Assembly (NCBI GenBank): GCA_963281155.1
Contig: CAUJLY010000001.1
Location: forward strand, 1,674,001-1,738,000
Source of the DNA: Rhabditophanes sp. KR3021
Taxonomy: Eukaryota > Nematoda > Chromadorea > Rhabditida > Alloionematidae
Direction of reading: 5' to 3'
DNA: 64,000 nucleotides
Part shown: positions 46,072-56,430 of the stretch, piece by piece
Layout of the letters: each line of letters opens with the position of its first letter
Numbering within the stretch: the stretch's first letter is position 1
Notes under the pieces: model-generated
The model's database searches: none
Told to the model about the DNA's origin: nothing
What the model saw: the letters and a program-made list of their open reading frames with translations, nothing else
Position numbers and translations under genes: made by a program

Positions 46072-49000
46072 ATGATGGCAATAATGTCACCAAAACCTCA
46101 CGGCGACAACTATGTCAACATTACATCAGGTGAGTATTTGGGAATCGTTTAAATAAATTAAAAAATTTAGCACAAACATCTCCCACATCTGAGAATGTTT
46201 CGATACCTGACCAAAATTCAAAGCCAAGTACTCCAGTTCGTAGAAGAGCTCCTAGTCCCCCTAAAAAAGAATCTTCTGCGTCTGTTTCTTCTTCTTCGGG
46301 TGAGGCAGATTCTTTTGAAGAATGTCCCGCAGTTGCTTGGCGAAATTCGACTAATTCAAATACTACTAAAGACGCAGAAACGTACATTGTTGTCCATGAA
46401 TATGCTGGCGGCCATAAAAATGACCTTAATATAAAAAGAGGTTCAACTGTGCGAGTACGTGCTCTTGAAAAAAATAAAAACTGGTTAGTTGCTGAATGTG
46501 ACGACGACATCGGTTATATCCCCAAAAACTACGTAGCCAAAGTTGACTACGAACTCATTCATGAAAGCAGCATAACTGACCTTGGTGTTATTGCAAATGG
46601 TTCATTTGGAACCATCAGTAAAGCTATCTATTCGACAAAATCAGATAGGATGAACGTCCAAGGCACACATAATCGTAATGTTGCTTACAAAACCGTCAAA
46701 AGTTCCTGGACTAGACCTAGTTTTCAACAGACTTTAGATGATGAAGCTAATATCCTTAGTTTGTTGAAACATAAGAATATAATTAAGTTGTACGGAGTTA
46801 CTTTTAACGAAACTTCTCCAAGAATCGGACTTGTCTTAGAATGGTGTGCAGGAGAGACTTTGGACAAGCTTATTTATTCATACAAAGGTGATATTAAAAC
46901 AGTTAATCAAATGAATATTTTGATTCAATTAGCTGAAGGTATGCAATATATTCACTCTGAGTCTAAGTGCAAGGCTTTGCTGACTTCAATCAAGGAAGAA
47001 CCTAGTTATCAAGGATCTTCCTATATTCACCGCGATTTGAAACCAGCAAATATTTTAATCAAAGAAAAGATATGTTATTGCTCTGTTACAGCTCATTGGC
47101 ATGGAAAAAGTTGCAGAAAATGCACCGGCTGTTTTGATATCAGTGATATTACAGTTAAGATAGCTGATTTTGGTTTGTCCAAAGCAAATGAAGATACAGA
47201 CAAAACCGTCAAAGGAACTGCAGGGTATGCAGCTCCTGAAAATTACAATGGCATTTGTGTCAAGGAGTCAGATGTCTTCAGCTTCACCATCATCATGTGG
47301 GAATTAATCAAAAGGGAAAAGCCTTTCGATCAAAAAAAGCCCCAAGAAATCATTTCAATGATGTATAATTTGAAGGTTGATGAATTGATTTTGCCACTGC
47401 CGCCTTGCCATTCTAAGATTCAGGAATTAATTAGAGCAGGCGTTAATAAATGTATTGAAAAGAGACCGATGTTCAAAGAAATTGTAGAGATATTGAAGGA
47501 ACATCGTGAGTTTGCAAAGGAAAGAATGCCTTCTTCTCCTAGTGGTGAAAATAAAAGAATTACCAAAAATTCGAGTGCTAATAACGATGTCCAGCTTAGA
47601 ACAAGGGAATCCACTCCTAAAACACCTACTAGGACAAATGGTTTCAACTTGCATACTGAATATTATGAAACCTTGAGAAGAATTACTAAAAATACTATTG
47701 ACGAAGAAAAACCGGTTGTCCCCAAAAGAGCAGGAGTCAAGAAACATTCCGATACCAAGATTACTAAAGATATGATTGGATTACCTAGTGATTTCGTACA
47801 CAAAAATCACCTCGGAACTAACGAAATTGTACCAACTCTAGACTTACGTAATGCAGAACATACAAAAGTCTTGCACAAAATGCACACGCCTTCATTAGAA
47901 TCTCCAGACAGACCTCACCTACGCCATCAAAGAAGTTTGAGTTCAGATTCAAAAGCTTCGTTTGTTCGTGGTTATTCAGATCACTCAATAAGTTCAAATA
48001 TTTCTCAAGAATTGAAAAGACAAGCTGCCGTTCGGAATATCAAAGATGGCGCCTTTACACCTACCTCTTCCATTAACAACCATCGCGGTCATGATGAAAA
48101 TTATGTCTTTGATGATTGTATTGATAGTATCAGTTCGGGTGAATTAGAAAGTAAGTTTGGATATTTAGTGGATAGTAATATTATTTATTTAGGCATCAGC
48201 CCAAACATTTCAAATACTGGTTCAACTCCAGACCTTCATACACCTCATAAACCTAAGTCATCAACACTCGGTCGAACCATTAAGCATATATTTAAAAAGA
48301 AAATGAGCGACGTTTCTGGAAGGATGAATTTAAGTGAAAATCAATCTACCTTTTATGTAGTAGATCCTAGCGAAAGGCCAAACACCTTGAAACCCGCTGC
48401 CAAGTCACCAAACAACAGAGTCGTGCGTGAAGCCCATTCATGCCAACCAGGTGTAAACTTGCACAACACCAATCCAGATTACATTCCAAAATCCAATCGA
48501 TCCAACGGCCATACCCGCCACCACTCTGAAACTCTCATATTAGAAACACCGGGATCCTCGAAAGTTTCACCTTACCATACTTTATCCACAACACCGGGTC
48601 CTTCCAAACTATCCCCAAACTTTGCTTTATCCCCAACTCCTACCCAACAATTCCAAACCCTAATTAGAAATGTTGAGTATGTATCACCAATAGCCGATGA
48701 ATTACAAAGATCACCCAAATTAGCGGTTAAAACTCAAAAAGTTCCTTTGATGTCGCCTACTGTTCCTAAACATTCAACAGCAAAAACTACAATAGGTGAG
48801 TCAATGTATAAATAACATTAAAGTGATGTAAAAAATAGACTTTCGTATACAGTTGAAAGGAGGTGATGTCATTGGGTTAGAAGATAGGGTCGAGAAGTAG
48901 ATTTTGAAATTGACTAGTCATCCCAATAAATCAGACCATTTAATAAATTGATGACAATAATTTTTTATTTTTAGTGAATGCGTCGTATGTTCATTTGACA

Positions 49001-49309
49001 GCTGGTGGTGAAAAGGAAAATCAAAGTAATAAAAAGGAAGGAAAAAGCAAGAGTGGTACGCCAAAGACACCGGATTTTAATTTGAATACTTTGTCGATTG
49101 ATGATAGTTATGCCACTTTTACAACTGCGCCTTTGGAGGGTAGAGTAAATAATGGAAATGGGTCTGTTGAGGATGGGGTCGAGAAGACGGCACCGCCATT
49201 GCCTCCACATACGCCAAGACAAAATAGTGTGCCACTTACTCCTGTTATTCCTATCACTTTGTCTAAATTAGGAGCTAACAAGCACCGTAATCATGTGAAT
49301 AAACAATGA
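46072..49309 (+). CDS. mlk-1: SH3-containing mixed-lineage kinase (MAP3K)
   Basis: Four exons (46072-46129, 46171-48150, 48193-48795, 48975-49309) give 991 residues. The 42-nt intron at 48151-48192 is a multiple of three without a stop, so it could be read through; it has perfect GTAAGT and TTTAG ends. Order: a Ser/Pro-rich start, SH3 (YIVVHEYAGGHKNDL ... GYIPKNYV, residues about 87-145), kinase domain (GVIANGSFGTISKA, NVAYKTVK, YIHRDLKPANIL, ADFGLSK, GYAAPENY), then a long disordered tail with many S/T-P sites. SH3 followed by a TKL kinase is the MLK layout; worm MLK-1 activates the KGB-1 JNK pathway in stress and axon regeneration. Odd: no clear leucine zipper after the kinase, and a cysteine-rich insert (KICYCSVTAHWHGKSCRKC) between catalytic loop and DFG. 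Confidence 0.85.
48151..48192 (+). other. 42-nt in-frame intron of the MLK gene
   Basis: GTAAGT at the 5' end and TTATTTATTTAG at the 3' end. Removal changes GELES-KFGYLVDSNIIYLG-ISPN to GELESISPN; retention adds 14 residues without a stop. The inserted stretch is hydrophobic and out of keeping with the polar tail, which supports removal. Confidence 0.75.
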
Positions 49310-49887
49310 AAAAGAATGAAAATCAAATGAATAGTATTAGAATATCATTAACAAATTATATTATAAAGAGTATAAGTTTCCTTTAATCATGTTAGAAGGA
49401 ATAGATTACATATCGTTTTTATTTATAATTTAATAAACAATTAATATGATACCTTCATGGTTGTTGAACAATAGGTTGTATAAATAATAGTGGTTGAAAA
49501 TATTTATGCAAAGGCATGACGAATAATGATGAATAGAATCAAATGATTGTGTATAAATATAATGATGTTAGCAAGCTACATTCTAACAACTTTATGAATC
49601 ATTTTTGTTGTATATTATAAAATGTGATATACCAAGAAACAATTGTGCAATTTTTGGTAAGAGCAAGTTTGTGGTTGTGAAATCGGATGCTTTAAATAGA
49701 GGGCGGTGAGTCATTTTAATGGGTTGGCTAGATTATTAATTAGATGTCTGCATAATTGTTTCGTTGACAGTGAATCATATGCAATTTTGTAGAGAAATAT
49801 TTTAAATATTAGTAAGCAAATAAGATTAAGTTTGTTGAAGAGAGGATAATCTTTATATTAAAGTATTTTTCATTAAACTAACAACAA
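49310..49887. other. intergenic between convergent genes
   Basis: About 580 bp of 3' flanking sequence for the MLK and UGT genes. Nothing recognised. Confidence 0.4.
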
Positions 49888-51501
49888 TTATTCTTTTTTG
49901 TGTTTTGGGGTCTTTTTGGTTAATTTGCTTATCAAAAGTCTCGTCACTAAACATATAATAAATTTGAGTAATTTGTAAATTACAAATAGAATCAGAAGGA
50001 CAGTTGAAAGAATGATCGAAAGAACGTCGATTTGATGGTATTCAATAAAAGTTAACCTAGTACCATAAGGAACTAAATTGTCTAAGGTTTTAAATTCTGC
50101 CAAAAATTCGGTGTATCTGACTAATTTTTGTTCTGGTGAGAAAGGTTGTTTTTCAATCATTTTAAGAACTTTTTGCATTCTTGTTTTGATTTGTTTGTCA
50201 TTGAGAATTTTTGTAATTGCGTTGACAATGGCTTCTTTGGTAACTTCAGTCTTTTTGATACGAACGCCAAGTCCATTTCTTTCAACATTGACTGCATTTT
50301 TTAGTTGGTCACCAAAGAGAGGGACAAGAATCATTGGCACTGAGGCCTGAATGGCTTCCGAAATTGAGTTATACCCAGCATGAGTAATAATGATTTTTGC
50401 CTTGGGATGCTGTAAGAGATCTTGTTGAGGCAACCACTCAGTAACATCCACATTCTTAGGCTTATTCTGCTTCAAATCCTCTCCAACATACCTAAAGAAA
50501 AAGTGATATTCAGGAAATTGTTCAAATGCATCCATGAAAGCACTCTTCCATTTCATAGGGATATAGGTAGAATTGGCAACTGAACCAAATGTCAATAAAA
50601 CGATTCCCTTCACTTTTGGATCTTCAGCAACCTTCTTGAAAACACCTTCTAATGGTTTGGCATCTTTTTTACTCATTCCTAATCCACCAATATTTACAAC
50701 CTTATGCAAAGTAGGTCTTGGGATATCTAAGACAAATTCATTTGTATTTACCATGACCAGTGGACACTTTTTGCCTAATTCTCTTAGATCTGGAAAATCT
50801 TCTGAAATATATTTTCTGAATATAGCTGTTTCAGGGGAAGTAAAAAGATATTCATGAAACACCCATGGTGTAATAGTATGTCCAATGAAGGACTTAGTTC
50901 TTTCGAATAAAGTCATTTTCGTATCAGCTTCCATCATGCCTGGTGGAACGTATGATGAAGGCACTGGAATCCCCATATCATAGGCGATATAGTCCATCAA
51001 AGCTCCAGAATTCATCCATATCCATGTAGGGATTTTGGCATGGTGGATCAAGCCAATTGGACAATATTCATACATATGGGCAACAGCTAAATCAAATTTT
51101 TGGTCACTTAGCCATGCAAGGAATTGCTTGTTTTGCAGGAAATTACCGCATGCTAAGACCATTTGTTTGACTGTTATATTCATCATCAATTTCATTCTTT
51201 CGTCAAAGAAACTGATTTCCTCAAACATGGCATTTCCATGCATTACTTCAGCTCTTTCACAGTCAAAATCCGTAGAACCATCTACATTATAAATTTTAAC
51301 GTCTGGATGAAGTTTAGACCGTTTGACATCTTTACCAAAATATTTCATTCCAATCAAAGTAACATCATGCCCAGCTTCAGCTAATTTAGAAGAAACTCGT
51401 CCATTCCAAATATACTGACTAGATGAAATTAAAGGTGTGAATACAGCAATTTTGTATGAATAAGCCAATGTAATGGCACATAATAAAATTAATAACTTCA
51501 T
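49888..51501 (-). CDS. ugt: UDP-glucuronosyl/glucosyltransferase, ER type I membrane protein
   Basis: A single frame; the ATG at 51501 (MKLLILLCAITLAYSYK) gives 537 residues with a proper signal peptide, while the in-frame ATG at 51555 adds 18 residues before it. The UGT signature is intact: VTEWLPQQDLLQHPKAKIII, THAGYNSISEAIQASVPMI and LVPLFGDQLKNA, which binds the UDP-sugar. The N-terminal half has the aglycone domain, and NGRVSSKLAEAGHDVTLIG is typical. One C-terminal helix (SIILSTVLLILFVIYKLL) and a lysine-rich KKTPKHKKE tail retain it in the ER. Role: conjugation of lipophilic xenobiotics or metabolites. The absence of introns is unusual for nematode UGTs. Confidence 0.94.
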   Translation of the reverse strand: MKLLILLCAITLAYSYKIAVFTPLISSSQYIWNGRVSSKLAEAGHDVTLIGMKYFGKDVKRSKLHPDVKIYNVDGSTDFDCERAEVMHGNAMFEEISFFDERMKLMMNITVKQMVLACGNFLQNKQFLAWLSDQKFDLAVAHMYEYCPIGLIHHAKIPTWIWMNSGALMDYIAYDMGIPVPSSYVPPGMMEADTKMTLFERTKSFIGHTITPWVFHEYLFTSPETAIFRKYISEDFPDLRELGKKCPLVMVNTNEFVLDIPRPTLHKVVNIGGLGMSKKDAKPLEGVFKKVAEDPKVKGIVLLTFGSVANSTYIPMKWKSAFMDAFEQFPEYHFFFRYVGEDLKQNKPKNVDVTEWLPQQDLLQHPKAKIIITHAGYNSISEAIQASVPMILVPLFGDQLKNAVNVERNGLGVRIKKTEVTKEAIVNAITKILNDKQIKTRMQKVLKMIEKQPFSPEQKLVRYTEFLAEFKTLDNLVPYGTRLTFIEYHQIDVLSIILSTVLLILFVIYKLLKFIICLVTRLLISKLTKKTPKHKKE

Positions 51502-51555
51502 ATCCAAAGTTGTCACTAAATAAGACTGAAGACTTATTTTTATTACAATCAACAT

Positions 51556-51855
51556 GGTTCTTTATCAGGAGCAAGAAATTAATGTATTTGTTTGTATGAT
51601 AAGATAAAGCGCTTTAATTGTGATCAGATATTGTGATATGTTGAGGATAGTTGTTACATTTTATGCTTTGTGGCTCTTTTGTACCTGAAAACGAACCTTA
51701 CTTGTGTGTGAAATTTGTTTGCAAATTTCAAAAGAAGACATGGTATGTGGTTAAATAAATGTTAATCAGGAAGAGTGAACTTTTGAAATATGAAGTGTGA
51801 TGTCATTGCAAAATGAAGTGCTTTGATTGAAAATGAGAAATAAAAGCAAAAAAGA
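51556..51855. other. UGT upstream region and tRNA flank
   Basis: About 300 bp. The run TTTTTT directly 3' of tRNA-Met (plus-strand A run at 51848-51853) is its Pol III terminator. A GATAAG site at 51600 is placed to act on the UGT promoter. Confidence 0.4.
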
Positions 51856-51928
51856 TGCTCCGTGTGAGGCTCGAACTCACGACCTTCAGATTATGAGACT
51901 GACGCGCTGCCGGCTGCGCCAACGAAGC
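51856..51928 (-). tRNA. tRNA-Met (CAT), elongator type
   Basis: 73 nt folding into a full cloverleaf: acceptor GCTTCGT/ACGGAGC with one G-U pair, D arm, anticodon loop CTCATAA, GTTCGAG T loop and discriminator A. The anticodon CAT and the GCGC...CAGTCTCATAATCTG arm match eukaryotic elongator tRNA-Met rather than the initiator. No intron. A T6 terminator follows within 3 nt. Confidence 0.95.
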
Positions 51929-52052
51929 AGACATGTGGCTTTTATAATTCAGAGTGACATAAAAAAATTAAATTTGTTATTCCGAAAATGATAAAAATAT
52001 GGCAACTTATTTAAAAAAATTAAGTGTTTAAATAAATGCAAAAAGTTTTGGT

Positions 52053-52125
52053 AGCCCGATACGGGGCTCGAACCCGTGACAGCCAGATTAAGAGTCTGGT
52101 GCTCTACCGACTGAGCTAACCGGGC
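52053..52125 (-). tRNA. tRNA-Lys (CTT)
   Basis: 73 nt; acceptor GCCCGGT/ATCGGGC (one G-U), TAGCTCAGTCGGTAGAGC D arm, anticodon loop ACTCTTAATC and GGTTCGAGCC T arm with internal A and B boxes. The T5 run about 8 nt downstream terminates Pol III. The discriminator position reads T, whereas metazoan tRNA-Lys normally has G; see findings. Confidence 0.94.
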
Positions 52126-52311
52126 ATGTGTATGCATGGAAGTTAGGTGTCAATAAAACTAATAAATTCTTGAGTATTTCTATGTCCTTTGATACTATTT
52201 TAAGTAACTTATTATATGTTTAATTTGGTATTATATATCTCGATCGAGTCCGGAAAACAAAACAATTTATATAATGTTGACTAAGGTTTATCAAATTTAT
52301 AGAAAAACCAG

Positions 52312-52646
52312 TTAATAAATTGAGTGTTGGTTGAAGCTACGATTGCCATGATAATAAGCATAATGAAGATGCATCACAACTTCATCCCCATAATAATAAA
52401 TTTCAATACTTGCAAGGACGGAAAGAATTGAATAAATTATATCTGTAATTAATTGAAATAATAGCATTGCTTTGCAGCCTCCGTAAGATTCATTATTTGA
52501 TGGACTCGTACCAAAGTAATTGCTGTTAAATTTAAAATTAAGGAAAGTCCACAAATTATGGAACTAGTTATATTCTTTGCAAGCATTATATAAGTATACT
52601 TTTTAAAAATTGTGAATGAGCAAGAATGGATTTTAATCTGATACAT
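52312..52646 (-). pseudogene. fragment of a 7TM receptor
   Basis: Two overlapping frames carry hydrophobic helices: one reads NITSSIICGLSLILNLTAIT, an initial helix, and the other, one base over, reads CKAMLLFQLITDIIYSILSV, like helix 2 with the ITDIIYS motif of nematode receptors. They cannot be joined by a phase-correct intron that I can see, and nothing after helix 2-3 is present. A truncated, frame-broken receptor remnant is the simplest reading. Confidence 0.5.
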
Positions 52647-52842
52647 TCAATACCAACACTCCCGCCAAAATAATAAATCCTTTAATATGTACTCAACATT
52701 TATTATTCATCATCATAAAAATAGATATTAGTCTAAGAACAAAATAATAAACCAGCAAAATGAAGCTCATATGAGCAAATGGCGTGCATACACACAACTG
52801 ACTCACAAATCACCATTTAGTAAGGCGTTGTTTAACCCAACA

Positions 52843-52859
52843 CTCCTGTAATCACATCG
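52843..52859 (+). promoter_or_regulatory. PSE-like element of the U3 gene
   Basis: A 17-bp word (CTCCTGTAATCACATCG) 50 bp before the inferred U3 5' end recurs exactly, at the same distance, before the degenerate copy (56431-56447). Position and conservation fit the proximal sequence element of snRNA-type promoters. Confidence 0.55.
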
Positions 52860-52892
52860 TGGTTAAGACAAAAAAAGGCAGTAGACATATTT

Positions 52893-53098
52893 GAAATCAA
52901 ACTTCATAGGATCTTCTATTGTAGTTTTTTTTCTAACGTTTTTGACAAAAGTCAATCACACTAAAGCGGCGGGGATTAGATACAGCCTCCTTTCTTGAGC
53001 ACGAAGATGCATCTTGAATTCCTTCGTGGATTCATATGCTTGATGACTGCCAGGTAAGCTCTTTTGCTCTCCGATGGAGAGGACGCCTTCTGAGCCGT
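52893..53098 (+). ncRNA. U3 small nucleolar RNA
   Basis: About 206 nt, the usual U3 size. The 5' region ACTTCATAGGATCTTCTATT (52901 on) with following GTAGT matches the A'/A boxes that base-pair with pre-18S rRNA. Further on come box B (GAGCACGAAG), then a hairpin formed by CACGAAG and CTTCGTG, box C as TTGATGACTG (53040 on), a CTCTCC-GAT-GGAGAG terminal hairpin and box D CTGA at 53090-53093, ending near a T run. The order A', A, B, C, D and the hairpin between C and D are diagnostic of U3, which guides early cleavages of the rRNA precursor in the nucleolus. Exact ends are estimated by analogy with vertebrate U3. An overlapping 66-codon minus-strand frame (52956-53156) is considered spurious. 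Confidence 0.78.
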
Positions 53099-53209
53099 CT
53101 TTTTTAAAAACAAGTTTACAAAAGAATTGATACAAATATTCTTTAATATACAGCATATAATCTTGACTACATCAGTTTTTTAACACATAAATAGATAACA
53201 ATGTTTGTT

Positions 53210-53938
53210 ACATTAAACTTTAGCTTGACAAACACTTTATTTAAATCCAATTTTCACTTATACACTTTATGCCTAAATATTAGCATCATAGCATTAAGTG
53301 AAAAATTGAAAGAAGTAATTGTCAAAAATTCTCGATGTAGAAAATCATTTTAATTCGCAAATAAACTAATATTGTTTTGTAAAAAATTAGAACATTTATC
53401 TCATATTCCACAACTTTCAACATCTAATTGAGAGCTTCAATAGTCAAGACTACAACCAATTGTTCGGTATTATTTTTAATGTGATTCAAAAATTTCATTT
53501 GTCAAAAAACAGACAATAAATCGTACAATTAAAAAAGAAAATAAATATAATGAACTAAAGTTTGATGCCAATGAATACAATTTGTGTTATATGAATCAAA
53601 TTTGTCCGTAACGTAGAACTGATAGTCTTAGTTATGAATAACTTGCCTTGATATTAAATATTATTTCAACTACGAACCATTTAAATGCACAAAATTAAGT
53701 GTCATTCACCAAAACATCTATTTTATAGTAATTTGATTGTGTCAATTGTTCAATCAAAATCAACAGAAGCAGAGTTTACAATGTAATGTTATTCAACGTA
53801 CAATAATGCTCAAATATGTTTTTATTTATAATACATTGTCTCTGTCAAAAGTAAGACTTTGTCAATTTAAAAGTTGCATTATAGTTTGTTAATGAGTTCT
53901 TTTTGATAATATTCTCATTAAATCCAATCTTTTTTATT
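53210..53938. other. intergenic
   Basis: About 730 bp of AT-rich sequence 3' of the U3 gene. No gene or repeat recognised. Confidence 0.4.
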
Positions 53939-54151
53939 TTAATCTTTCCTAGCTGCTTTTTTTAATTGGGATCTAATCGTTTCTGTTCCGCCGGTCCCTA
54001 ATAGCCAGGTGGAGATCCGTAATGGAGTAGGATAACATAAGAGAAAGAGAAGCAATATGCTAATTGTTGTTGGGAATACCAATTACGACTCTTTGAAAGA
54101 AGAGAACCATGAAACTATCGCATTCCGCTTTGAGTCAGTTGATAATGTCAT
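53939..54151 (-). pseudogene. degenerate open frame with a membrane helix, unknown
   Basis: Read from an ATG at 54151, one frame gives MTLSTDSKRNAIVSWFSSFK, meets a TAA at 54083-54085 and continues without other stops through a hydrophobic helix (PTTISILLLFLLCYPTPL) to a conserved-looking end, GTGGTETIRSQLKKAARKD, before a TAA at 53939. GC is higher than in the surroundings, which suggests past coding. I do not recognise the family. It may be the last exon of a lost membrane-protein gene. Confidence 0.35.
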
Positions 54152-54587
54152 TTTATTTCCTGAAACATCATTGCAAATTATATTATGTTTACCATTTAAA
54201 CTAAATATTAATTGTGTTATTCTATCTTCTTAATTTTTAAATAAATGCCTGTTAATTAATTGCGTTTTCATTAAATTTTGGTTAATCCTACAAAATTATC
54301 TAAAATGTAAGTGGTTTGTTCCTTTATTAATCATATGATCTTTTAAGATAATGGATTGTTAAAGCATTTCCTATCAATTCGTTTTTTGAATTTGTCATAA
54401 TCTGTTCAAATTATTTAGCAGCAATTATAATCTTATTTTATTGTACGAAAACCGCACCTTATACGATTCATTTCGATACCAGATTCAAATAGAAACATTA
54501 TCTAAATCCTGTGATACCACGCACATAAAATGCTTTTAAATAAATGCAAAATTGGTTAGCACATCACTTGCATCTACTCAAACAATA
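54152..54587. other. intergenic, upstream of the ShK gene
   Basis: About 440 bp. Nothing beyond an AT-rich promoter region was recognised. Confidence 0.35.
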
Positions 54588-55150
54588 ATGAAGCTTTTAT
54601 TTGCGATCTCATTTTCTTTGATGTTTATTCCTACCCAAGCTTATACTAATTACTTTCATGATCAAGCTGCCTGCACAGATATACTTAAAGACTGCAACAC
54701 TTGGATTAATCTCTGTAACCTAAACCCACCTTTTCCATTGATGGATAATTGTAAGAAGACTTGCAATAAATGCCCGCCACCATGCAACGATGTTGCTTCT
54801 AATTGTGCTATCTTAAACCTTTGTGATGATGCACTATACAAACCATTGATGATCAAAAATTGTAAAAAATTCTGTAATTTCTGCAGTTTACCTGATCCTG
54901 CAACTGTTAAACCTTCACCAACAAAAGGAGCACTTCAAACAATTCCATGTGTAGATCAAGTTGGAGGCTATGGCCCCAATTCATGCAAAGGTAAGTTGAC
55001 AAAATAAGGATTTATTTCATTTTTAAGGGATGGCAAGCTATTGTAATAATCCATCTTATCAACCATTGATGAAGAGAGAATGTGCCAAGTAAGTTGAATT
55101 GATGCTTGAATAAGTAATTTCATTATTTTAGGACATGTGGTTATTGTTAG
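54588..55150 (+). CDS. secreted protein with three ShK (SXC) domains
   Basis: Three exons (54588-54990, 55028-55088, 55132-55150) with introns of 37 and 43 nt give 160 residues. MKLLFAISFSLMFIPTQA is a signal peptide. Three six-cysteine ShK modules follow: CTDILKDCNTWINLCNLN...CKKTCNKC, CNDVASNCAILNLC...CKKFCNFC, a Pro/Thr linker, then CVDQVGGYGPNSC...CAKTCGYC, the last assembled only after splicing across exons 1-3. ShK domains occur widely in nematode secreted proteins (mucins, surface coat, astacin tails) and can modulate potassium channels. No enzyme domain is attached, so the role is unknown; cuticle or gut-surface peptide is a guess. Its last exon is just 19 nt. Confidence 0.88.
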
Positions 55151-56288
55151 GACTTTGTTTTTGATTATTTACACCTCTAGAGCATTAAACTGAAATTAGT
55201 TTTGTCTTCTCAATAAACAAATTCATAACTTATTGTTTCTTTAAAGCTTGTTATGATAAAAGTTGGTCTAACGGCATAAAGATATTAATTTATAAATCAA
55301 TGTTTGTGACATTGCCATCTAGTAATTTATACGTTTGCAAACGGCGTAAAATAATTTAAAATTCATATCATTTAGATAATGATTTGTACTCAATCTATAC
55401 AAAACTTAGGTACTGATTATTAAAAACAACAAAAAATACTTTTTGCATAATTTTCAATTGTCTGATCTTATCGATCAAAGTATATAATCATTTTTCACAC
55501 GGCCGATTTAATTTGAACATTTTGTTTATATGTTACTATGTTCAGCCTAAGAATGTATCACCGCTTATTTATAGCTATCATTGTTTCTATTCAATATTAA
55601 AATGGATTTTGGACTACTCTTGGGAATGGAAGTACTTGTTACATGTCCTACTGTGCTCTTTTATTCTTGGTCTTCACCAGACAGACACCAATTGCTTGAT
55701 GGTAGTTTAGCCCAGATTATTCTGTAATAAAGGATCTTTGCGGTTTTTGCAAAGTGCTAAATGCTTTTTTATACTGGCATTTGAACTCTCAAAGTAATTT
55801 ATGAATACGTTGTTACATAAACACTCGTATTAAATATCTCACTTCAAATATTTTACAGCTATATGTATTGGGTGTCCAAAATGTGGGATATCTTTTAACG
55901 GAAGTAAAAAATGAAATTTGTAGCTTAACTTGAATTCATTTCCTAAAACAATGTTAAAATAAGTCTTAACTAATAAAAATCTTACCAAATACAAGAAACA
56001 AATTTTGAAAAAATAATAAATGTAACAAGTCTTTAAGCAATCTTTTATCAAAATAATAACTTGTCAGGTTATACCAAAAACTATAGTAAAAGATGACAAT
56101 AACAATTAGATAACAACATTAATAACTAACCCCTTTAATTGCCAACTACACTTGACAAGGGACTCCAATTGGATTTCGTAAGATAAAGTATATTCAATAC
56201 GTTATAATAGAATGTGTAAGGAATTCGATTTAACAAACAACAAGTAACGATATGTTTAGAAGTATATGATTTATTTTAACAAAAATGT
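55151..56288. other. intergenic
   Basis: About 1.1 kb. Frames at 55513-55710 and 55839-56051 have no family motif and are not called. No repeat recognised. Confidence 0.4.
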
Positions 56289-56343
56289 ATCAAGATGAGC
56301 TTGATGACACTTCTCAGTGTCCTCTCGCACAGCTATGGTGTGA
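56289..56343. other. three consecutive perfect hairpins
   Basis: Three fully paired stems follow each other almost without gaps: ATCAAG/CTTGAT (56289-56305, loop ATGAG), GACACT/AGTGTC (56306-56321, loop TCTC) and TCGCAC/GTGTGA (56325-56343, loop AGCTATG, one G-T pair). The patch is GC-richer than its surroundings and noncoding. It lies about 90 bp upstream of the U3 partial copy. It could be a small structured RNA, but I see no match to a known class, Sm site or terminator. Confidence 0.4.
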
Positions 56344-56430
56344 TATGGATTGAAAACATAATAACATCATAATAACAAACAATTGCATAATTAATAAATA
56401 TTGCTACAATACCAGAATGTAGCAGCAACT

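Noticed and set aside
50078..51384. Several plus-strand frames opposite the UGT gene
   Set aside because: They are antisense shadows of a gene with a complete UGT signature.
52956..53156. A 66-codon minus-strand frame, and on the same strand a U1-snRNA-like CTTACCTGGCAG followed by a CCACGAAGG loop
   Set aside because: Both are mirror images of the plus-strand U3 RNA (hairpin CACGAAG/CTTCGTG). The downstream U1 stem-loops and the Sm site are missing, and the frame has no homologue I recognise.
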